Source of the DNA: Candidatus Uhrbacteria bacterium CG_4_9_14_3_um_filter_36_7
Lineage (GTDB): Bacteria > Patescibacteriota > Patescibacteriia > UBA9934 > GWF2-40-263
NCBI GenBank assembly: GCA_002791255.1
Contig: PFWS01000041.1
Span: 1-6,331 of the forward strand
Direction: 5' to 3'
DNA: 6,331 bases
Shown: piece by piece, positions 5,428-6,331 of the stretch
Position numbering within the stretch: position 1 is the first letter of the stretch
Layout: each line of letters opens with the position of its first letter
Program-made: the position numbers and the translations under genes
The notes under the pieces: model-generated
The model's input: only the letters and a program-made list of their open reading frames with translations
Told to the model about the DNA's origin: nothing
The model's database searches: none

Positions 5428-6331
5428 ACTTCTTCTGCTCTAAGAATTTTACAAAAATAAACCTTGCAAATATTTTGACTTATGCTTGTCTTTTTTTACT
5501 TCCATGGCAAACCCGGTGGATTTTTCACGAGTCCGTTTTATTAGGTCAGACATTTGAATATGGAAAACTTAGTATATATCTAGTTGAAGTTCTTTTGCTT
5601 TTTGCCTGGTTGGTTCGAGGCAAGATATTATTACCGACTCAAATAAAAAATTTAATACTTAATAAATGGGCAATTCTTTTTTTTATTTCTCTATTTTTTT
5701 CATTGATTTTTTCTGTTGCCCCTCTGATTTCTTTAGTTTTTTTATTTCATCTTTTTTTTGCAATTTTAATTTTATTTTTATTACTTGATGAGCGACTTTC
5801 TTTTAATACAATTTTATTAAGTTTTGTCCTTGGGCTCGTAATCCCTTCTTTTTTAGGAATTTTTCAAACTGTAACTGGAACAAGCCCTGCCTCTACTTTG
5901 TTTGGTCTTTCAATAAAAGAAGCTATAGCTACTGGTATTTCTGTGATTGAAGCTGGGGGCGTGAGACTCTTGCGAGCTTATGGCTCTTTTCCACATCCAA
6001 ACATTTTTGGTGGCTATCTTGCCATTGGGCTTTTGTTTTTATTTTTTCTTTTTTTAAAGACAACACGCCAGCGATTAAAAATTATTTTAGTTTTATTAAC
6101 AATTATTTTAGCATCTTCTTTATTTTTGACTTTTTCAAGAAGCGCTTGGCTTGTATTTATTTTAGGTTTAATTGTCATGTTTTTTCTTAATTTATCAGAA
6201 AGAAAATATTTGATACGTAAAACTTGGTCTTTTTTTCTTTCTGGTTTCTTAGTTATATTAAGTCTTGTGTTTATTTTTTATCCATTTATTACCACACGTC
6301 TTGAAGGGCAAAGCCGGCTTGAGCAAAAATC
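5424..6331 (+). CDS. O-antigen ligase/polymerase-like membrane protein, truncated by the window edge
   Basis: The first 302 residues of a polytopic membrane protein; the frame stays open to the right edge. Membrane helices are visible at about 15-30, 48-65, 83-98, 100-120, 128-148, 194-212, 219-235, 238-256 and 268-290. The family signatures are RAYGSFPHPNIFGGYLAIGL (184-203), with the HPN and GG, and LTFSRSAWLVFILGLI (235-250), both typical of O-antigen ligase/Wzy-type proteins (Wzy_C, PF04932). These join or polymerise lipid-linked glycans on the outer face of the membrane. In a cell lacking lipopolysaccharide the acceptor may be another glycolipid, glycoprotein or polysaccharide. The large extracytoplasmic loop and the catalytic region expected further on lie beyond the window. 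The ATG at 5424 overlaps the previous stop by four bases and has no Shine-Dalgarno sequence. Confidence 0.88.
   Translation, partial: MNFFCSKNFTKINLANILTYACLFLLPWQTRWIFHESVLLGQTFEYGKLSIYLVEVLLLFAWLVRGKILLPTQIKNLILNKWAILFFISLFFSLIFSVAPLISLVFLFHLFFAILILFLLLDERLSFNTILLSFVLGLVIPSFLGIFQTVTGTSPASTLFGLSIKEAIATGISVIEAGGVRLLRAYGSFPHPNIFGGYLAIGLLFLFFLFLKTTRQRLKIILVLLTIILASSLFLTFSRSAWLVFILGLIVMFFLNLSERKYLIRKTWSFFLSGFLVILSLVFIFYPFITTRLEGQSRLEQK

Noticed and set aside
1..6331. CRISPR array, tRNA, rRNA, insertion sequence or toxin-antitoxin/defence module
   Set aside because: No repeated spacer units, cloverleaf or rRNA sequence, transposase or terminal inverted repeats are visible. YraN is a housekeeping-type family and does not by itself indicate defence.

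Overview
The window reads as an AT-rich, gene-dense bacterial chromosome segment. Eight genes run rightward from 766 to the right edge, mostly abutting or overlapping by four bases. One lipoprotein gene runs leftward at the left end. The gene complement suggests a candidate phylum radiation (Patescibacteria) genome. The signs are a short YidC without a large extracytoplasmic domain, a NusA without C-terminal repeats but with an extra charged segment in its N-terminal domain, a small SAM methyltransferase flanked by unnamed small membrane proteins, and a winged-helix/nucleotidyltransferase-like protein coupled to an O-antigen-ligase-type membrane protein. This placement is inference from protein character; no rRNA or other decisive marker is present.

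Layout: (1) Positions 1-664, minus strand: a lipoprotein with a duplicated domain, and possibly the first codons of a following gene. (2) Positions 665-765: a divergent promoter region whose two -35 elements overlap. (3) Positions 766-2411: a small two-helix membrane protein, a class I methyltransferase, a four-helix membrane protein and a YraN-family nuclease-like protein, tightly packed. (4) Positions 2412-2476: the nusA leader, with a strong promoter candidate and an 11-bp stem-loop. (5) Positions 2477-4476: nusA and yidC, five bases apart. (6) Positions 4492-6331: a nucleotidyltransferase-like protein and a truncated O-antigen ligase/polymerase-like protein joined by an ATGA overlap, suggesting a cell-surface glycan function. 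No gene-free stretch exceeds 105 bases.

The rightward genes form one likely transcription unit with a secondary promoter before nusA. They combine transcription elongation (NusA), membrane protein insertion (YidC), DNA maintenance or uptake (YraN), an uncharacterised methyltransferase and envelope glycan assembly. The leftward lipoprotein differs in leucine codon use and in having a strong Shine-Dalgarno sequence, which almost all rightward genes lack. It may have been acquired separately, or the junction may be an assembly artefact. I see no CRISPR array, tRNA, rRNA, insertion sequence or clear new defence system. The least explained items are the duplicated-domain lipoprotein, the nusA leader hairpin and the nucleotidyltransferase/O-antigen ligase pair.
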